Positions 46,231-56,264 are shown, counted from the first letter of the stretch. The stretch is 64,000 nucleotides of DNA from Desertimonas sp963786985 (GCA_963786985.1 CAWBBL010000019.1:62001-126000); one strand, 5' to 3'. Made by a program: numbers and translations. Notes: generated by a model not told the origin, from the sequence alone.

Positions 46231-46503
46231 ATGACCCGTGGCTTGCTGATGTCGGTGTACTCGCGGGCGGCGAGCAATAGGGATGCGCGAGCACCACGCG
46301 AAGGCGTAGCGTCGCGCGCCGATGCGCGACGAGGCTCTGCCCTGGGGCGGGCGTCGAGCACCAACTCCGCCGCCCCCCCTGCACGACGAGCTCGTTCGCG
46401 CCCGCTTGCTCGAACAGGTCGGTCGGCGCTTCTCGGTGCCCCTGTTGACCGTCGTCGGTGGCGCTGGCTTCGGAAAATCCACGTTGCTCGGCCAAGCCAT
46501 TAG
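46231..46503 (+). CDS. Short ORF with strong ribosome site, possible gene remnant
   Basis: GAGGAGG at 46216-46222 stands eight bases before ATG 46231, which opens a 90-residue frame beginning MTRGLLMSVYSR. From 46322 on, the frame overlaps the first SARP gene in another frame, and its sequence becomes Arg/Ala-rich, as shadows are. It may be the start of a third member of the giant-protein operon that has been lost, or a tiny peptide. Low confidence. Confidence 0.3.
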   Translation: MTRGLLMSVYSRAASNRDARAPREGVASRADARRGSALGRASSTNSAAPPARRARSRPLARTGRSALLGAPVDRRRWRWLRKIHVARPSH

Positions 46504-49417
46504 GGCCAACAGCGTCGACCCGCGCGGCATCGATGCGTGGGTTTCCTGTGAGCCTGGTGACGGCGACGCCGACCATCTGGCCAACGCGATCCTCGTCGCC
46601 CTCGGCCGGCACAGTGACCGCCGCGATCCGCTGCCCCGCCTACTCGATGCCCTCGGCCAACTTGCGCCGTTCGACGTGTGCCTGGTGGTCGACGACGTCC
46701 ACGAGGTCCCCGAGCGGTCGTCGGGGAGCAACCTGCTCGCCGAGCTCGTGCGCGCCCGCCCACCCCACGTCCATCTCGTCCTCGCCGGTCGCCGGCAGCC
46801 ACCGGTGCCACTAGCCCGGCTCCGGGCAGCCGGACAGGTGGTCGACGTCAGCGTCGACGACCTGGCGTTCTCCGACGACGAAGCGGCGGCCCTTGCCGAC
46901 CTGCTGGGTGCGGACTCCAACCGGCTGGCGGGGATCGACAGGATGGGTGGCTGGCCGTCGCTGATCCGGCTGGCCTTCTCCGCCCCGGTCGACGCGGCGC
47001 CGCAGTTCCTGCTCGAGGAGATCGTCGCCGGCCTCCCGGCGAGCGATCGCCTGGCCCTGCTGGCCCTCGGAACGCTCGGCTGGGGCACGCCGGCCGACGT
47101 CGAAGTCGTCGCCGACGAGGGTCCGCTCGACCTCGCCCGGCTCGCCGCCGCGGTGCCCCTGATCCAGCGCGACGACCACGGCCACTACCGCGCCCATCAC
47201 CTGTGGGAGGACGCCGTCGAGCGGATCTTCCCGGACGCCGAACTTGGTGACCCGCGGCGACGGGCTCTCGAACTCTTCGAGCAGCGCGGCGAGACCCTGC
47301 GCGGCGGTTGGCGAGCATTGCGCTGGGGCGACGTCGATGCCGTGCGCGCGGCCGCTTGCCATCTCGTCCGGGACACGATCGGGGCGTTGCCGATCGACAG
47401 CGCCGAGCGCTGGCTGGTGGCCGCCCCAGAGGCGGCGAGGGCGACCCCCGAGCTGCGGCTGCTGGCGCTCGCCGTGCGCCAGGCGCGTCGTTACGACGAC
47501 GCGCAGCTCGGCGAGGACATCGACGCGGTCGTCGAGCAGTTCATGGCGTCGAACGACCACCAGGGCGCCGCAGTCGCCCTGGGCCTCGGTGCCGTCGTCG
47601 CCCACACCTGCGGCGACGAGATGCGCCTGTTGGCCATTGATGGCGCGGCCCGGTCGCTGGTCGCCGCCGACGACCAGCCGATGCTGCGCTTCCTCGCCGG
47701 GATGATGACAGCCGCCGTGGCGTCGCTACGTGGCGATGCCGACGGTGCCGTGGCCGCGATCACCGCCTTGTCGTTCGACGAGGTTCCGACCGTGATGACC
47801 GAGTTCGAGACCCGCCACCTGGTCAACATGCTCGGCATGGCTGGGCGCGCCGACGAGGCCGTGATCGCCGCCGCCCCGCTGCTCGACTCGGCGAGCCCCT
47901 ACGTGCGGACGGTCCCCGACCACGCCCGCTGGTTGGCCGGAGATCCCTCAGCGTTCGTCGGCGGCCGATTGACCGTCGACCCCGGGGCCGGGACCAATGA
48001 GCGTTACCTCCTCTATCACGCAACCTACGGCACGGCCGTCGCCGCCTCGTTCGGCGACGGGGCCACGGTCGAGGCGTTGCGGCCGACGATCGAGAAGTTC
48101 TCCACGGGAAACATCGACGCCCGCGATGAGGCGATGATCGCCTTCGCCACGGCGGTTCGCCAGATCGTCGAACACGATGAGGACGCGGCGCGCCGGACGA
48201 TCGCTCGTTACGCCGACGAGCATGACGAGCGCGACGGGCTGGCAGATCTGCACATGCGTCGCCTTCTGGCTGTCGCCTATGTCAGCGACGAGCGGATCCG
48301 CGGTCGGTGGAGTGCCCTCGAGCTCGGCCCGACGCAAGCCCGCCAGCGGGCCATTGCCGACGACTTCCTCGCCGCCCGCGCCGGGCAGCTCGGCCGTGGC
48401 CAGCACCTCGCCGAAGCCGGAGTCGTGCTCACCGCGCTCCCGCTGCCGTGGTCCGTCGAGCTGGCGTGTCGCGCCGTCGCCGCTGGCGCTCCCGGCGGCC
48501 AACGGCTGGCCATCGGCCTCGCCGATCTGGCGCCGGCCGCCGTCCGTGGCGAGCTGGAGCGCGCTGCCGCCGCCGATGGACCATTGCGTGAGGGTGCGAC
48601 CGCACTGCTCGACGCGCTGCCCGACCCCGAGCGACCGACTGTCACGATCGGAGTGCTCGGACCACTGCGGATCACGGACGGCGACGAGCTGGTGGAGGTC
48701 GCCGAGCTGCGCCGCCGTCGGGTGCGCTCGCTGCTCGAGCTGCTCGTCCTCGCCGGTCCGGTGCGCCGCGACCGGCTCGCCGACCTGCTGTGGCCGGATC
48801 TCGACGCCCTGGCGGCCGGACGCAACCTGCGTGTGACGATGTCGCGCTTGCGGTCCGTGCTCGAACCCGGACGGGTGACGGGCGGTAAGTGCCCGGCGCT
48901 GCGCATCGATGGCGAGACCGTCGCCCTCGCTCCGCCGCCGTGTGTCGATGTCGACCTGTGGCAGTTCCGTCGACACGTCGAAGCGGCCGACCTTGCCGCC
49001 CACCACGACGACCCAGCGGGGGTCGTCGCCGCCCTCGAACAAGCCGCTGCCTTGTGGCGCGGTGAACCGTTCCCCGACGTCGACCTCGATGGCGAACTGT
49101 CCGCGGCGATTGGCGAAGTACGCCGGACGGTCGCCGACACCGTATTGCGCCTCGGTGAACTGCTCCTCGTCTCCGGAAGGTTCGGCGACGCCGCGTCGTG
49201 GGCCGAGCGCGTCAAACGGGCTTCACCACTCGACGAACGGGCGCATCGCTTGGCCATCGCTGCCCAACTGCAGCGCCGTGACCAACCAGCCGTCGGCGCG
49301 GCGGTGGGCGAAGCACGGGCGATGCTCGAGACGCTCGGCGTCGAGCCGGAGCCGGGGACTCGAATGCTGCTCCGGCAGGCCGAAGATCAGCTCGAACGCT
49401 ACGGATCGGCGGCCTGA
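46322..49417 (+). CDS. STAND ATPase-SARP transcriptional regulator, copy 1
   Basis: This 1031-residue protein begins with an ATPase: Walker A GGAGFGKST at about 46-54 and Walker B CLVVDDVHE. A helical TPR-like middle is followed by a C-terminal SARP DNA-binding domain (about 775-860, SVLEPGRVT and RLRSVLEPG-like) and a BTAD bundle ending GVEPEPGTRMLLRQAEDQ. The SARP part is C-terminal, whereas AfsR has it at the N-terminus. Such proteins activate nearby operons. It stands directly after the giant-protein pair and before a paralogue. Confidence 0.85.
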   Translation: MRDEALPWGGRRAPTPPPPLHDELVRARLLEQVGRRFSVPLLTVVGGAGFGKSTLLGQAIRANSVDPRGIDAWVSCEPGDGDADHLANAILVALGRHSDRRDPLPRLLDALGQLAPFDVCLVVDDVHEVPERSSGSNLLAELVRARPPHVHLVLAGRRQPPVPLARLRAAGQVVDVSVDDLAFSDDEAAALADLLGADSNRLAGIDRMGGWPSLIRLAFSAPVDAAPQFLLEEIVAGLPASDRLALLALGTLGWGTPADVEVVADEGPLDLARLAAAVPLIQRDDHGHYRAHHLWEDAVERIFPDAELGDPRRRALELFEQRGETLRGGWRALRWGDVDAVRAAACHLVRDTIGALPIDSAERWLVAAPEAARATPELRLLALAVRQARRYDDAQLGEDIDAVVEQFMASNDHQGAAVALGLGAVVAHTCGDEMRLLAIDGAARSLVAADDQPMLRFLAGMMTAAVASLRGDADGAVAAITALSFDEVPTVMTEFETRHLVNMLGMAGRADEAVIAAAPLLDSASPYVRTVPDHARWLAGDPSAFVGGRLTVDPGAGTNERYLLYHATYGTAVAASFGDGATVEALRPTIEKFSTGNIDARDEAMIAFATAVRQIVEHDEDAARRTIARYADEHDERDGLADLHMRRLLAVAYVSDERIRGRWSALELGPTQARQRAIADDFLAARAGQLGRGQHLAEAGVVLTALPLPWSVELACRAVAAGAPGGQRLAIGLADLAPAAVRGELERAAAADGPLREGATALLDALPDPERPTVTIGVLGPLRITDGDELVEVAELRRRRVRSLLELLVLAGPVRRDRLADLLWPDLDALAAGRNLRVTMSRLRSVLEPGRVTGGKCPALRIDGETVALAPPPCVDVDLWQFRRHVEAADLAAHHDDPAGVVAALEQAAALWRGEPFPDVDLDGELSAAIGEVRRTVADTVLRLGELLLVSGRFGDAASWAERVKRASPLDERAHRLAIAAQLQRRDQPAVGAAVGEARAMLETLGVEPEPGTRMLLRQAEDQLERYGSAA

Positions 49418-49512
49418 TCGATGTACGGAAGTTCACCTGTCCTCCGATGCGAGCGACGAGGCGCTAACCCGACTTTGCGAGCGACCGAGCGCCAGCGAGG
49501 GAGCGGCCAGCG

Positions 49513-49598
49513 ACGGCCTGCGTGGCCGGGGAACGCAATGAACGGCCTGCGTGGCCGGGGAACGCAATGAACGGCCTGCGTGGCCGGGGAACGCATGA
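49513..49598 (+). repeat. Three tandem units of repeat family E
   Basis: Units at 49513-49541 and 49542-49570 are identical 29-mers. The third, 49571-49598, lacks one A and runs into the ATG at 49595. Each holds a CGGCC/GGCCG hairpin with loop TGCGT and ends GGGGAACGCAATGA. Related copies are at 32542-32570 and, partially, 54785-54801. Confidence 0.8.
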
Positions 49599-52500
49599 AC
49601 GACCGACTCGCCCAGCGCACCGTGCCGCCGGTCGCCGGCACCGCCACCGGCCGTCCACGGCGAACTGGTTCGGGCGCGCCTGCTGAACGTCGTCAATCGC
49701 CGATTCCAGGCACCGCTCACCGTCATCGTCGCCGGCGCCGGCTTCGGCAAGTCAACACTGCTGGCCCAGGCGATTCGCGCCAATCACGCCGACCCTCGGG
49801 GTATCGACGTCTGGCTCTCGTGCGAACCGGCCGACTGCGACGCCGAGTACCTCGGGTCGGCGATCGTGACCGCCGTCGATCGGGTCAGCGACCGCGGCGA
49901 ACCTCTCGAACGGGTCCTCGATGCGGTCGGTCAACTCGCACCGCTCGATGTGTGCCTGGTGATCGACGACGTCCACGAGCTGCCCCCCGGTTCGACGGCC
50001 GCCGAGCTGCTCGGCGGGCTGGTCGCCCGGCTGCCGCCGCACGTCCACCTCGTGCTCGCCGGCCGGTCAGCGCCGCCGATGTCCCTTGACTTGCGCCGTG
50101 CGGCGGGCGAGGTGATCGACATTCGGATCGACGAGCTGGCCTTCACCGCCACGGAGGTCGATGCCCTGGTCCGGTCGGTGGGCCGCGACCCGCGTACCGA
50201 GCATGGGCTGGGAGGCTTCGCCGGATGGCCGTCGCTCGTTCGGCTCGCCCTCTCGGCACCCGACGGTTCGGCGCCACAGTTCCTGTGGGAGGAGATCGTC
50301 GCCAGCCTGCCGGTTGCCGAGCAACGTCTGTTGCTCGCTCTGGCCACGCTCGGTTGGGGCACGGCGAGCGACGTGGCGTGGGTCGCCGGAGTCGGCGATG
50401 GTGGTTGCGACCCGCTCGTCGACGCCCGGCTGGAGTCGTTGGCCAGATGTGTCCCGCTGGTCAGCGGGGACACCGACGGCTGGTACCGCGTCCACCACTT
50501 GTGGGAGGACGCAGTCGAGCGGATCTTCACCGACGAGGAACGGGCCGGCACCAGACGACGGGCCCTCGGGCTGTTCCAGCGCCGTCAGGAGACGCTGCGC
50601 ACCGGGTGGAGCGCGCTGCGCTGGGGCGACGCCGCGGCCCTCCAAGTGGCGTGTCGATGCCTCGTCCACGACACCGCCGGCGCGCTGCCCGTCGACACCG
50701 CGGCGCGCTGGTTGGGCGATGCCCCCGAGGAGGTCCGCGACTCGCCGGATCTCCGGTTGCTGCGGATCGCCCTCCATCACGCCCGCGACTACGACGACCT
50801 GCGCCTCGACGGCGAGCTCGACAAGGTGATCGACGAGTACGTGCGGACTGCGGATCACAACGGGGCAGTCGTCGCCCTCGTCCTCGGGATGGCCATCGCC
50901 CACATGCGCGGTGACCTTCCCAGGTTGCTCGCCGTCGACGAGCGGGCGCGAACGCTGCCTGGCGCCGACGACGTCCCAGTCCTGCGCTTCCTGCGGGGGG
51001 CGATGCGCGCCACGACCGCCTCGCTGGAAGGCGATCCGCACGCCTCGGTGGCGGCCATCGAGGCGATCTCGATGGGCGACGGGTCGGCGCCGATCAGCGA
51101 GCTCGTCGTCCGCCTGCACGCCAACATGCTGTGCCTGTGCGGGAGGGCCGACGAGGCGGTGCCGGTGGCCGCGCCGATGCTCGACTCGCCGAGCCCGTAC
51201 GTCCGCACCCTGCATCCCAAGGTGCGCTGGCTGGCGGGTGACCCGGGGGGCTTCCCCGGGGGGCATTTCGACGTCGAAGTGCCGCCGGGAACCAACGAGC
51301 GTTATCACCTGTACCACGCCCTCTACGGGATGGCTGTGACCACGTCGTTCGGCAACCGTCCGGCGATCGAGGCGCTCAGCGCGCTGGTCGAGCGAGCGGC
51401 GACGATCGATGTCCGTGACGACACGATGCTCGCCTACGCCCGGGCGGTCCGTCACGTCGCCGACCACGACGAGGCGATGGCCGCCGCGGCGATCGCCGAG
51501 CACGTCGACACTCATCCCGCGGACGACCGCGTCGCTGACGGGCGGCTGCGCCGCATGCTCGCGGTTCCCTACGTGTGCGACGAGCGGGTTCGGGAACGCT
51601 GGCGGCACCTCGAGCTGGGGCCGTCGCTGGCCCGCCAGCGTGACGTCGCCGACGACCTGCTCGCGGCGCGGGCAGCGACGCTCGGGGTGAATCACGTGTT
51701 GGCGCCGGCCGCCGTCGTGTTGACCACGCTTCCGTTGCCCTGGTCGGCCGAGCTGGCGGCCCGCGCCGTCGCGGTGGGGTCTTCGTCAGGGCTGGCCCTC
51801 GCCGAAGGTTTGGCCGAGCTGGCGCCGGCAGCACTACGCGTGGAGCTCGAGCATGCCGCGGCACATGGTGACGACATGGTCAGGCGGGGCGCCGCGGAGT
51901 TGCTCGACGTGCTGCCCGATGCGACGCACCCGCCGGTGCGGATCTCCGTGCTCGGCCCGCTCGAGGTCGAGGTCAGCGGCGCCGCCGAGGAAACCGCCAC
52001 GCTCGCCGACCTCCGTCGCCAGCGGGTCCGCACCCTGCTCGAGCTGCTCGTGATCGCCGGGCCGTTGCGGCGCGAACGAATCGGTGAGCTGATGTGGCCG
52101 AACCTCGACCCGGTGGCTGCCGGGCGCAATGTGCGGGTGACGTTGTCGCGCCTGCGTTCCATCCTCGAACCAGGCCGGGAGACACGGCGAACGCCACGGG
52201 TCCTGCGGATCGACAACGAGGTCGTGTCGCTCCGACCGCCACCCCACGTCGAGGTCGACCTCTGGCAGTTCCGCGACGACGTCGCCGCCGCCGACGATGC
52301 CGAACGGCGCGGCGATCGCCAGGCGGCGATCGCCGACCTCGTACGGGCGTGTACCCGCTGGCGGGGCGATCCGTTCGTCGAGCTCGACACCGACGAGCTG
52401 ACCGGCGCCGTCGAGGAGGTACGCACGCTCGTCAGCACCACGGCCCTGCGGCTCGGCGAACTGCTCCTCGTCGCCGGCCACTTCGACGAGGCGGCGACGT

Positions 52501-52721
52501 GGGCCGACCGGGTCACCCGCTCGTCGCCGTACGACGAGCGCGCCCACCGCCTGGCATTGGCCGCCCACATCCACCGCCGTGACCGGCAGGCCATCGCTCA
52601 CGCCGTCGCCACGACGGTGGCCCTGCTCGACGACTTCGGCGTCGAGCCGGAGCCGGAGACGCAGATGCTCCTGCGCCAGGCCGAGGACCACATCGGCCAC
52701 CCCCCCGCCCTCGCCGTCTAA
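49595..52721 (+). CDS. STAND ATPase-SARP regulator, copy 2 (start disconnected by one base)
   Basis: Paralogue of the preceding gene along its whole length, about 1041 codons: Walker A AGAGFGKST, Walker B CLVIDDVHELPPG, and SARP/BTAD at the C-terminus ending GVEPEPETQMLLRQAED. The coding frame continues upstream through RRSPAPPPAVHGELVRARLL, matching copy 1's RRAPTPPPPLHDELVRARLL, to a TGA at 49596. The only suitable ATG (49595) is one base out of frame; removing one A after it joins them. As written, translation could begin only at GTG 49866, after the Walker A loop. The third repeat-E unit lies exactly at this start. Confidence 0.8.
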
Positions 52722-52723
52722 CC

Positions 52724-52786
52724 ACCCGAGTGTTTCCGGCTACCCGAGTGCTGGCGGCCGAAAGGCCCCGCCGCAAACACTCGGGT
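52724..52786. repeat. Palindromic repeat family C, copy 2
   Basis: It starts ACCCGAGTGTTTCCGGC and ends CAAACACTCGGGT, both shared with the element at 20102-20182, with a GGCGGCC..GGCCCCGCC-type inner stem. It separates the SARP gene and the permease gene, which converge here. Confidence 0.65.
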
Positions 52787-52801
52787 CGAGAGACGGTGAC
52801 G

Positions 52802-53740
52802 TCACTCGCGGTGGAACGCCGTGCCGAGGGCGCTCGGGGCATTGCTGCCGAGGACGTTGCGCCAGCGCGGGTGACGGTCGCCGAGGCGTCGGAACCAGTT
52901 CGTGTGGATCGCCGTGAGCATCAAGATCATCAGCAGGAACGGGAGCTGGGCGAGGATCTGGACGAGCGACGGGAACGTGTCCTGCAGCTCGCTGGCGACG
53001 TAGAGCAGCCCGCGGTAGATCAGACAGGCTCCGGCAACGCGCACCGGGTGCCAGCCGCCGAAGATGACGAACGCCAAGGCGATCCACCCGAGGTTGGTCG
53101 TCAGGTTCTCCCGCCACCCGGCGATCTGGTCGAGGCTCACCGCCGCCCCGGCGACACCGACGAGTGCGCCGCCGACCAATGTGTAGACGTAGCGCAGGCG
53201 GTTGACCGGCACGCCGCGGGCGAACGCCGCCGCTGGGCGCTCGCCGACGCCGCGCAGCGTCAAGCCAGGTCGCGTGTGGTACATGAACACGTAGGTGACG
53301 GCGACGGCGACGTACGCGCCGTAGACGGACAGGTTGTGGGAGAACAGCACCGTGCCGAAGAAGGGGATCTCCGACAGCAGCGGCACATCGAACGCCGGAA
53401 CCTTCGGACCGCTCTGGCCGACGTAGGAGTCACCGAGGAACAGGGCCAGCTGCCGGGCGAGGAGGAACAACACGAAGCCCACGGCGATCTGGTTGAGACG
53501 CAGTTCGATCCCGGAGAAGGCGACGACGGCAGCGATCGCCACGGAGACGCCGATCGCCGCGGCAAACCCGACGAGGACGCTGCCACTGGCGACGGCGGCG
53601 GCGAAGCCGGTCATCGCCGACAGCAGGATGCTGCCGTCGAGCGAGAGGTTGACGACACCGGCTTTCTCGCTGATCGTCTCCCCGAGCGCGGCGTAGATCA
53701 ACGGGGCGGCAGCGGCGATGATCCCGGCGAGCGTCTCCAT
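52802..53740 (-). CDS. ABC importer permease, BMP-type system (second permease)
   Basis: This 312-residue permease of the ribose/BMP (MglC-like) group has eight or nine helices with GETISEKAGVVNLSLDGSILLSAM near its N-terminus, a hallmark of the nucleoside/BMP importers. The ATG at 53740 overlaps the upstream permease stop as TGATG. With the first permease, the ATPase and the BMP protein it forms an importer for nucleosides or similar solutes. Confidence 0.88.
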   Translation of the reverse strand: METLAGIIAAAAPLIYAALGETISEKAGVVNLSLDGSILLSAMTGFAAAVASGSVLVGFAAAIGVSVAIAAVVAFSGIELRLNQIAVGFVLFLLARQLALFLGDSYVGQSGPKVPAFDVPLLSEIPFFGTVLFSHNLSVYGAYVAVAVTYVFMYHTRPGLTLRGVGERPAAAFARGVPVNRLRYVYTLVGGALVGVAGAAVSLDQIAGWRENLTTNLGWIALAFVIFGGWHPVRVAGACLIYRGLLYVASELQDTFPSLVQILAQLPFLLMILMLTAIHTNWFRRLGDRHPRWRNVLGSNAPSALGTAFHRE

Positions 53741-54789
53741 CACTCGACCACCGGCCGTCGAGTGGCGAGCGCCAGGGTGCGCCGCGATCGCCAGCCACCG
53801 ACGAGGAGGATCGACAGAACGAGCACGCCGGTGATCACCCCGGCCAGCGACGAGTCGATCGACAGTCGCAGCGACAGCTGCGTGCTGCCGACCTGGATGG
53901 CGGCGAAGAACAGGGCGATCGGCGCGATCCAGGCGACCCGGAACCCGGCCAGCAGGACGACGAGCACGGCGAGGAAGCCGTACCCGCCGGAGACCGATGG
54001 CACGAGCTTGTGGTGGAACCCGGTCACCTGCACCGAACCGGCGATGCCGGCGAGACCCCCGCCGATGACGAAGGCGGACAGCGTGTAGCGCTGCGGCGAG
54101 ATCCCCATCAGGCGGGCACTCGCCGGACTGCGGCCGACTGCTTTGACGCGCAACCCGTAGCGCGTGCCACCGATCAGCACGGCCACGGCGATGATCGCCA
54201 CGACGGCCGCGACGATGGCGACGAGGGAGATGCGCTGCGCGCCGAGCGTCGGCAACCACGCCCGCTCGGGAATCGGGTCGGTGCCACTCGTCGAGGCCGT
54301 CCCGGCTCGCCCCCACGGGCCGATGATCAGGTACACGGCGAACGCCCCGGCGAGGAAGTTGAGGGCGACCCCGGAGAAGATCTCGTGGACCTCGAACCGC
54401 GAGCGCAGGTAGCCGGGAACCAAGGCATAGAGGGCTCCGGCTGCGGCACCGACGAGGATCGTGGCCGTGATCACGACGGCCGACGGCCCGCCGAGCGAGC
54501 GGGCGATCCACGAGGCGCCGATCGCCCCGGCGACGATCTGGCCTTCGGCACCGATGTTCCACAGGCCGGCCTGGAACGTGACGATCAACCCGGCCGCCGC
54601 GAGCACCAGCGGGATCCACGTCATCAACGTGTCCGACAACTTGGCCAACGTTCCGAACGAGCCGTCCCACAGCAGGCGCAGTGCTTCCAGCGGGGGAGCG
54701 TCGACGAGCAGGAGCAGCAGCACGGCCACGCCGAAGGCGATGGCGACACTGACGACCGCAACGGCCGAGCGCTCGACGACAGATGTCAT
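53740..54789 (-). CDS. ABC importer permease, BMP-type system (first permease)
   Basis: This 349-residue membrane protein of the same family has GLWNIGAEGQIVAGAIGA and a transport-type G-loop. The ATG at 54789 overlaps the ATPase stop as ATGA, so translation is coupled. The sequence around the overlap, GCCGGGGAACGCAATGA, matches 17 bases of repeat family E, so the start region might derive from, or have donated, that repeat. Confidence 0.88.
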   Translation of the reverse strand: MTSVVERSAVAVVSVAIAFGVAVLLLLLVDAPPLEALRLLWDGSFGTLAKLSDTLMTWIPLVLAAAGLIVTFQAGLWNIGAEGQIVAGAIGASWIARSLGGPSAVVITATILVGAAAGALYALVPGYLRSRFEVHEIFSGVALNFLAGAFAVYLIIGPWGRAGTASTSGTDPIPERAWLPTLGAQRISLVAIVAAVVAIIAVAVLIGGTRYGLRVKAVGRSPASARLMGISPQRYTLSAFVIGGGLAGIAGSVQVTGFHHKLVPSVSGGYGFLAVLVVLLAGFRVAWIAPIALFFAAIQVGSTQLSLRLSIDSSLAGVITGVLVLSILLVGGWRSRRTLALATRRPVVE

Positions 54790-54801
54790 TGCGTTCCCCG
54801 G
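54785..54801 (-). repeat. Partial match to repeat family E
   Basis: On the minus strand GCCGGGGAACGCAATGA is identical to the 3' end of the tandem units at 49513-49570. It spans the ATPase stop/permease start overlap. The hairpin part is missing. Confidence 0.45.
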
Positions 54802-56264
54802 CTGCGCACACGCCGACCGCCGATCAGGTGGCCGAGAGCGTCGGAGTCAGTCGCCCCAGCGTCGACGACGTCGATGATCCGACCCTCGAAGAACACGGCG
54901 ATGCGATCGCTGTAGCGCATCAGCTCGTCGAGGTCGGCGGAGGCAAAGATGATCCCGGTGCCATCGGTGCGCCGTTCGAGGAGCTGCGACCACACCCACG
55001 CCGCCGACTCGATGTCGAGGCCGCGGGTCGGGTGTTCCATCAACAACAGGCGGATGTGTGACGGCAGCATCGCCAGCAGCAGCCGTTGCTGGTTGCCACC
55101 GGACAGTGACTCGGCGGTGGAGTCGATCGTGCCCTTGATCGAGTCGCTGGCGATGCGCTCACGGGCGGACGAATCCGCCGCGCTCCAATCGACGAAGAAC
55201 GACCGATTGGCGCTGACCAGCTCGAAGTGCTCGGCGATCGTCAAGCCGGGAACGAGTCCTTCCTCCAGGCGCCCCGCCGGCAGGAGGTGGATCCCGGCGC
55301 TGCGGAAGGCGTTGTAGCGGCGCGTCGTGAGGTCGACGCCGTCGACGGAGATCGAGCCCCGATCGGCGGCGATCAGCCCGGCACAGCCGCGCAGGAACGT
55401 CCGCTGACCGCTGCCCTCCAGTCCGGCGAGCCCGAGTACCTCGGCCTCGGCCAGGTCGATCGTCACATCGGTGACCTCGATGCGATCGGCAAAGCCGGCG
55501 TCACGGACCTCCAAGACGGTGCGCCCGAGCGCCGCCGGCGGCCGGTCGGGGATGACGAGGACCTCGCCGAACATCATCTCGACGAGCCGTTCCTCCGGAA
55601 CGGGCATGACTTCGCGGCCGACGACCTGTCCGGCGCGCATGACCGTGACGCGATCACACAGCAGCTCGATCTCCTCCAGCTTGTGGGACACGAAGATGAC
55701 CATCAGTCCGTCGCCGGCCAGGCGACGGAGGATGTCGAACAGCTTGTCGCGCTGGTCGGCGGAGATCCCGGTGGTCGGCTCGTCGAAGATCAGCAGCCGA
55801 GCACCGAGCCACAGCAGGCGGGCGATCTCCAACTGCTGACGTTCGCCGACCGTCAGCGTGCGGGCGACAGCGTCGGGGTCGAACGTGAAGCCGTATCGCT
55901 CGGCTGCGTCGGCGAGCTGCTGGCGTCCCCGGGCGCGGTCGAGCCCAACGCCCCCGGGACTGGCCAGCAAGAAGTTGTCGAGCACGGTGAACGGCCCGAA
56001 CACGAGCGGGTCCTGGTGGAGCATCCCGATGCCGGCGGCGATGGCGTCGCGCGGCGACGCCATCGACAGCACCCGGCCGTCGAGCTCGACCTCGCCGGCG
56101 TCCGCCCGCACGAACCCGGAGAGCACCTTCATCAGCGTCGACTTGCCGGCGCCGTTCTCCCCGAGCAGCCCGTGCAGCTCGCCACCGGCGACGTCGAGGT
56201 CGACCCCGTCATTGGCGCGCAGCGACCCGTAGGTCTTGGTGATGCCGCGCAGCTTCAGCGTCAT
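54786..56264 (-). CDS. ABC importer ATPase with two domains, BMP-type system
   Basis: This 492-residue fused ATPase has a canonical N-terminal domain: Walker A GENGAGKST, signature TVGERQQLEIAR and LLIFDEPTTG. The C-terminal domain is degenerate: signature SLSGGNQQRLLLA, but Walker A replaced by LEGSGQRTF. This is typical of MglA/RbsA and YufO-type importers. The ATG at 56264 lies 25 bases after the BMP gene stop. The longer ORF to 56786 is a shadow of the BMP gene. Confidence 0.88.
   Translation of the reverse strand: MTLKLRGITKTYGSLRANDGVDLDVAGGELHGLLGENGAGKSTLMKVLSGFVRADAGEVELDGRVLSMASPRDAIAAGIGMLHQDPLVFGPFTVLDNFLLASPGGVGLDRARGRQQLADAAERYGFTFDPDAVARTLTVGERQQLEIARLLWLGARLLIFDEPTTGISADQRDKLFDILRRLAGDGLMVIFVSHKLEEIELLCDRVTVMRAGQVVGREVMPVPEERLVEMMFGEVLVIPDRPPAALGRTVLEVRDAGFADRIEVTDVTIDLAEAEVLGLAGLEGSGQRTFLRGCAGLIAADRGSISVDGVDLTTRRYNAFRSAGIHLLPAGRLEEGLVPGLTIAEHFELVSANRSFFVDWSAADSSARERIASDSIKGTIDSTAESLSGGNQQRLLLAMLPSHIRLLLMEHPTRGLDIESAAWVWSQLLERRTDGTGIIFASADLDELMRYSDRIAVFFEGRIIDVVDAGATDSDALGHLIGGRRVRSRGTQ

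Noticed and set aside
49513..49598. CRISPR array
   Set aside because: Three 29-base units abut directly with no spacers, and no cas genes are present.
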